From contig CAJUTV010000002.1 in the NCBI GenBank assembly GCA_910589305.1, positions 208,242 to 272,241 on the forward strand: DNA of 64,000 bases, read 5' to 3'. The position numbers were made by a program, and so were the translations under genes. Below, in pieces: positions 61,551-64,000 of this stretch. The notes under the pieces were generated by a model. It was not told the DNA's origin and did no database searches. It saw only the letters and a list, made by a program, of their open reading frames with translations. The stretch comes from an uncultured Lachnospira sp. Lineage in GTDB: Bacteria; Bacillota; Clostridia; Lachnospirales; Lachnospiraceae. How positions within the stretch are numbered: the stretch's first letter is position 1; each line of letters opens with the position of its first letter.

Positions 61551-62873
61551 GTGAAAAAAGTATCAATACATAATTTAGGTTGTAAAGTAAATTCATATGA
61601 GGCAGAGTCAATGGAACAGTTATTAGTGGAAGCAGGCTATAAAATCGTTGCTTTTGATAGTGATAGTATAGCCGATATCTATATTATTAATACATGTTCC
61701 GTCACCAATATAGCGGATAGAAAATCCCGTCAAATGCTGCATAAGGCAAAAAAGAAAAATCCAAATGCGATTATTGTGGCAGCAGGCTGTTATGTGAATG
61801 CAGATGTCAAAAAGGCAGTTGAGGATAACACGGTTGATATTGTATTAGGGAATAACAAGAAAATTAATATTGTTGAGGCATTGGAAGAATATTTTAAGAA
61901 TCATAAAAATAATGTCAATGTTGTGGATATGGGAAAAACGCAGGCATATGAAAATTTACATATTGAAAAGACCACTCAGCATACAAGGGCGTATATTAAA
62001 ATACAAGATGGCTGCAATCAATTTTGTTCGTACTGTATTATTCCTTATACAAGAGGAAGAATAAGGAGCCGCTCAATGGATAATATCTATAGAGAGGTTT
62101 GTAAGGTTGTGGAAAGCGGTGTCAAAGAGATTGTCTTGACGGGAATCCATCTTAGTTCATATGGTGTTGAAAATCATACAGGAACACTTTTGGATGTTAT
62201 TGTTCGATTAAGTGATATAGAAGGGCTTAAACGAATACGTCTAGGTTCTTTAGAGCCAAGTATTATTACGGATGAATTTGTATCGGTTATCAGCAAAATA
62301 CCTAAAGTATGTCCCCATTTTCATCTTTCATTACAAAGTGGATGTGATACTGTTTTAAAGCATATGAATAGAAAATATACAACAGATGAATATTATGAAA
62401 AATGTTGTATTCTTAGAAAATATTATTGCAATCCGGCAATCACAACCGATGTTATTGTTGGATTTCCAAAGGAAACCGATGAAAATTTTGCTACGACTTA
62501 TGCTTTTTTAAAAAAAGTAAATTTTTATGAGATGCATATTTTTAAATTTTCCAGAAGAAAAGGCACAATAGCGGATAAAATGGAAGGTCAGATTGATGAG
62601 AAAGTAAAAACAAGAAGAAGCAATGAATTAATAGAATTAGGCAGCAAGATGTCAAATGATTACCGCAAATGTTTTGTTGGCAAAGAAAAAGAGGTATTGA
62701 TAGAAGAATTTGTTTGCATAGATAATAAGCAATATGCAGTTGGCTATACCGATAATTATATAAAAGTACATCTATTTGTTTCTAATGAAAATATTTTAAA
62801 AGTAAATGATATTGTAAACGTAGTATTGGGAGCTTATAATAAAAACAATGGTATGATGGAGGCAGAAATATAA
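61551..62873 (+). CDS. mtaB: tRNA t6A37 methylthiotransferase
   Basis: 440 residues. Radical-SAM enzyme forming ms2t6A. The N-terminal UPF0004 cluster cysteines are in NLGCKVNSYE, NTCSVTNIADRKSRQ and AAGCYV; the radical SAM motif is CNQFCSYC near 150; a TRAM-like domain ends the protein. GTG 61551 is preferred because GGAG lies 7 nt upstream and MKKVSIHNLGC is the usual start; ATG 61539 is possible. Confidence 0.92.
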   Translation: MKKVSIHNLGCKVNSYEAESMEQLLVEAGYKIVAFDSDSIADIYIINTCSVTNIADRKSRQMLHKAKKKNPNAIIVAAGCYVNADVKKAVEDNTVDIVLGNNKKINIVEALEEYFKNHKNNVNVVDMGKTQAYENLHIEKTTQHTRAYIKIQDGCNQFCSYCIIPYTRGRIRSRSMDNIYREVCKVVESGVKEIVLTGIHLSSYGVENHTGTLLDVIVRLSDIEGLKRIRLGSLEPSIITDEFVSVISKIPKVCPHFHLSLQSGCDTVLKHMNRKYTTDEYYEKCCILRKYYCNPAITTDVIVGFPKETDENFATTYAFLKKVNFYEMHIFKFSRRKGTIADKMEGQIDEKVKTRRSNELIELGSKMSNDYRKCFVGKEKEVLIEEFVCIDNKQYAVGYTDNYIKVHLFVSNENILKVNDIVNVVLGAYNKNNGMMEAEI

Positions 62874-62923
62874 TATACATATTGAATAAAAAGGTTATAA
62901 AAAGTTATATGATTAAATTATGG

Positions 62924-62952
62924 AAAAACCAGCCATTGCTTGGCTGGTTTTT
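62924..62952. terminator. Bidirectional terminator between mtaB and the XRE gene
   Basis: AAAAACCAGCCA pairs perfectly with TGGCTGGTTTTT (12 bp, 5-nt loop), with A and T runs on both sides. Confidence 0.93.
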
Positions 62953-63279
62953 CTAATCTTTCTTACATTCTAATACTGCTCGAATCATGGCAATGACGAT
63001 TTCTAGTTGATAGAGTGATGTATTTTTCCACAGATTTGTCAGTTCCTGAATGTTGCTGACTTCATTATCTTCTAACATATCTTGCAGCAGATAATTAGGG
63101 GAGATTTTCAGTGCATTACAAATATTGATAAATACAGGCAGACTGGGAACTTTTGTTCCACCTTCAATCTGTCGAAGATATGTTGCGTTAATATTGCACA
63201 ATTCTGATAGCTTGTCTGCTGTGAATTCCCTGTCTTTCCTCACTATGTTAATACGTTTGTCAAGTCCTTTTCCTTCCAT
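62953..63279 (-). CDS. XRE-family HTH regulator
   Basis: 108 residues. Cro/C1-type HTH at about residues 5-65 (ADKLSELCNINATYLRQIEGG, PSLPVFINICNALKISPNYLL) and a short helical C-terminus. Resembles small sporulation/competence-type XRE regulators. ATG 63279 follows AGGTGAAT; extension to 63309 is unlikely. Target unknown. Confidence 0.85.
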   Translation of the reverse strand: MEGKGLDKRINIVRKDREFTADKLSELCNINATYLRQIEGGTKVPSLPVFINICNALKISPNYLLQDMLEDNEVSNIQELTNLWKNTSLYQLEIVIAMIRAVLECKKD

Positions 63280-63333
63280 ATATTCACCTGTTTTATAAGC
63301 TAATAGCATTTATTTTATTTACTTTTAGACTAC

Positions 63334-63363
63334 ATCATACATAGGGAGTGCAATAGATTCCAA
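63334..63363 (-). promoter_or_regulatory. Possible promoter and operator region of the XRE gene
   Basis: Minus strand TTGGAA, 18 nt, TATGAT. AGCTAATAG and TAGACTA each occur twice between 63298 and 63392, which may be regulator binding sites. Confidence 0.35.
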
Positions 63364-63830
63364 AGAACTATATAATATTAGCTAATAGACTATAGAATAT
63401 AAAAGAGGAACAGTAGAATGGAAATATATTTGAAATTGTATGCCAGCAAGCGACGGATAAGGAGATTAGATAAGTGCAAATAAATTGTTTATTAGTAAGA
63501 GATTGAAAAAATTGTTGTTATAAATTAAGAAAATGATAGAATAGATTACTTTGGAGAAATAAAGGTCATTATTTATCATTGCAACCTATACAATTCAAAG
63601 ATTTGGTCTATTAAACTTTTTAAAAAATTTATAGAAAGATTTAAAGTAAAAAAATAAAGTTAAAATTTGCCTCTAATATGAAAAATGAAAAGTAAAATAA
63701 GGGGCATATGGATTCAAGTTATACTAATAATAATGAGACATGATAGAGTATAAAAAAGAGAAGAAAAATAAGAAAAAATTAAAATTGATTTATAATGTAA
63801 AAAGATGAGTAAAAAAATAGAAAAAAGTTA
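63364..63830. other. Gene-free AT-rich stretch
   Basis: Apart from the AGCTAATAG/TAGACTA words near its start, I see no coding frame, hairpin or RNA. Very A-rich, as is common upstream of rRNA promoters (UP-element-like). Confidence 0.6.
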
Positions 63831-63862
63831 TTGACAGGATTCGACTTAAGTGATAATATAAT
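63831..63862 (+). promoter_or_regulatory. Strong promoter, probably of an rRNA operon
   Basis: TTGACA at 63831-63836 with TAATAT at a 17-nt distance (TATAAT overlaps at 63857-63862), preceded by A-tracts. Confidence 0.7.
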
Positions 63863-63865
63863 CAA

Positions 63866-64000
63866 GTCGCCGCGAGCGGGAGCCGCAAAGAGCGACAAAA
63901 AGAGGAAAATAAAGAATAATATTAAAACATTGTTTTTTATTTATAATTGAACCTTGAAAATAAATGCTAAATCGAAAAAACGATAGCAGAATAGTAAACC
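63866..64000 (+). other. Probable rRNA operon leader
   Basis: A GC-rich hairpin (GTCGC/GCGAC enclosing GCGG-GAG-CCGC) directly after the promoter, then AT-rich DNA with ACCTTGAAAATAAATGC. This word is typical of leaders and spacers around rRNA genes in Clostridia. No mature 16S sequence is reached before the window ends. Confidence 0.55.

Noticed and set aside
1..64000. CRISPR array, prophage or complete insertion sequence
   Set aside because: No regularly spaced repeats, no phage structural genes, no transposase or integrase found; only short dispersed repeats.

Overview
The window is AT-rich bacterial DNA from a low-G+C anaerobic Firmicute, most likely a Lachnospiraceae-type Clostridium relative. 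The reasons are the gene set (Ech-type hydrogenase, short ThiI beside a NifS-like desulfurase, ATP-dependent PEP carboxykinase, adjacent cmk-ispH-rpsA, YlmH, scpA/scpB), strong AGGAGG ribosome binding sites, TTG and GTG starts, and sigma-A promoters of TTGACA-17-TATAAT type. I name no species. No CRISPR array, complete IS element, prophage or tRNA gene was seen.

Layout. 1-3.3 kb: the 3' part of NAD synthetase, a membrane-anchored SurA/PrsA-like protein and a HAD phosphatase. 3.4-9 kb: a complete six-subunit energy-converting [NiFe] hydrogenase operon (echABCDEF) followed by hypA and a hybrid histidine kinase. 10.7-15.8 kb: maturation genes hypF, hypC, hypD and hypE; hypB is not in the window. 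16-21 kb: a FucO-like alcohol dehydrogenase, then a GntR (YtrA-like)/ABC transporter unit. 21-24.3 kb: a broken chemotaxis-receptor gene, a repeat-rich intergenic region, a DUF4097 lipoprotein and a cysteine synthase. 24.5-29.6 kb: a large J-domain-like/TPR protein coupled to an HscC-like Hsp70. 29.7-32.1 kb: a probable L-ribulose-5-phosphate 4-epimerase and FGGY kinase. 32.3-35.8 kb: a ThyX-like protein, a c-di-GMP phosphodiesterase and an RpiR regulator. 35.9-40 kb: an HI0933-type flavoprotein, cmk, ispH and rpsA. 40-47 kb: a DUF134-NifX fusion regulator with a bacteriohemerythrin, a small metallopeptidase-like protein, ylmH, a DUF362 ferredoxin protein and a sigma-like protein without a DNA-binding end. 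47-52 kb: a moxR remnant, pckA, a probable 6S RNA, a SpoIID-domain protein and a YihY/BrkB membrane protein. 52.7-62.9 kb: scpA, an unknown gene, scpB, an M18 aminopeptidase, prmA, rsmE, a cysteine desulfurase, thiI, an HPr-like protein and mtaB. The window ends in an XRE regulator and what looks like the promoter and leader of an rRNA operon.

How the genes fit together. Ech would couple ferredoxin oxidation to H2 formation and ion pumping, and HypA/C/D/E/F would build its NiFe centre. Pck, the alcohol dehydrogenase and the pentose enzymes fit a fermentative sugar metabolism. NifS and ThiI form a tRNA thiolation pair, and MtaB and RsmE modify tRNA and rRNA.

The least expected signal is in the non-coding DNA. 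Several families of short intergenic sequences recur across the 64 kb. Family A is about 120-140 bp, appears foldable, and has compensatory changes between copies. Families B, D and E are recurrent leader/RBS cassettes. Family C is a promoter-like motif directly followed by one or two hairpins. There is also a MITE-like pair of inverted-repeat elements. These were aligned by eye only.
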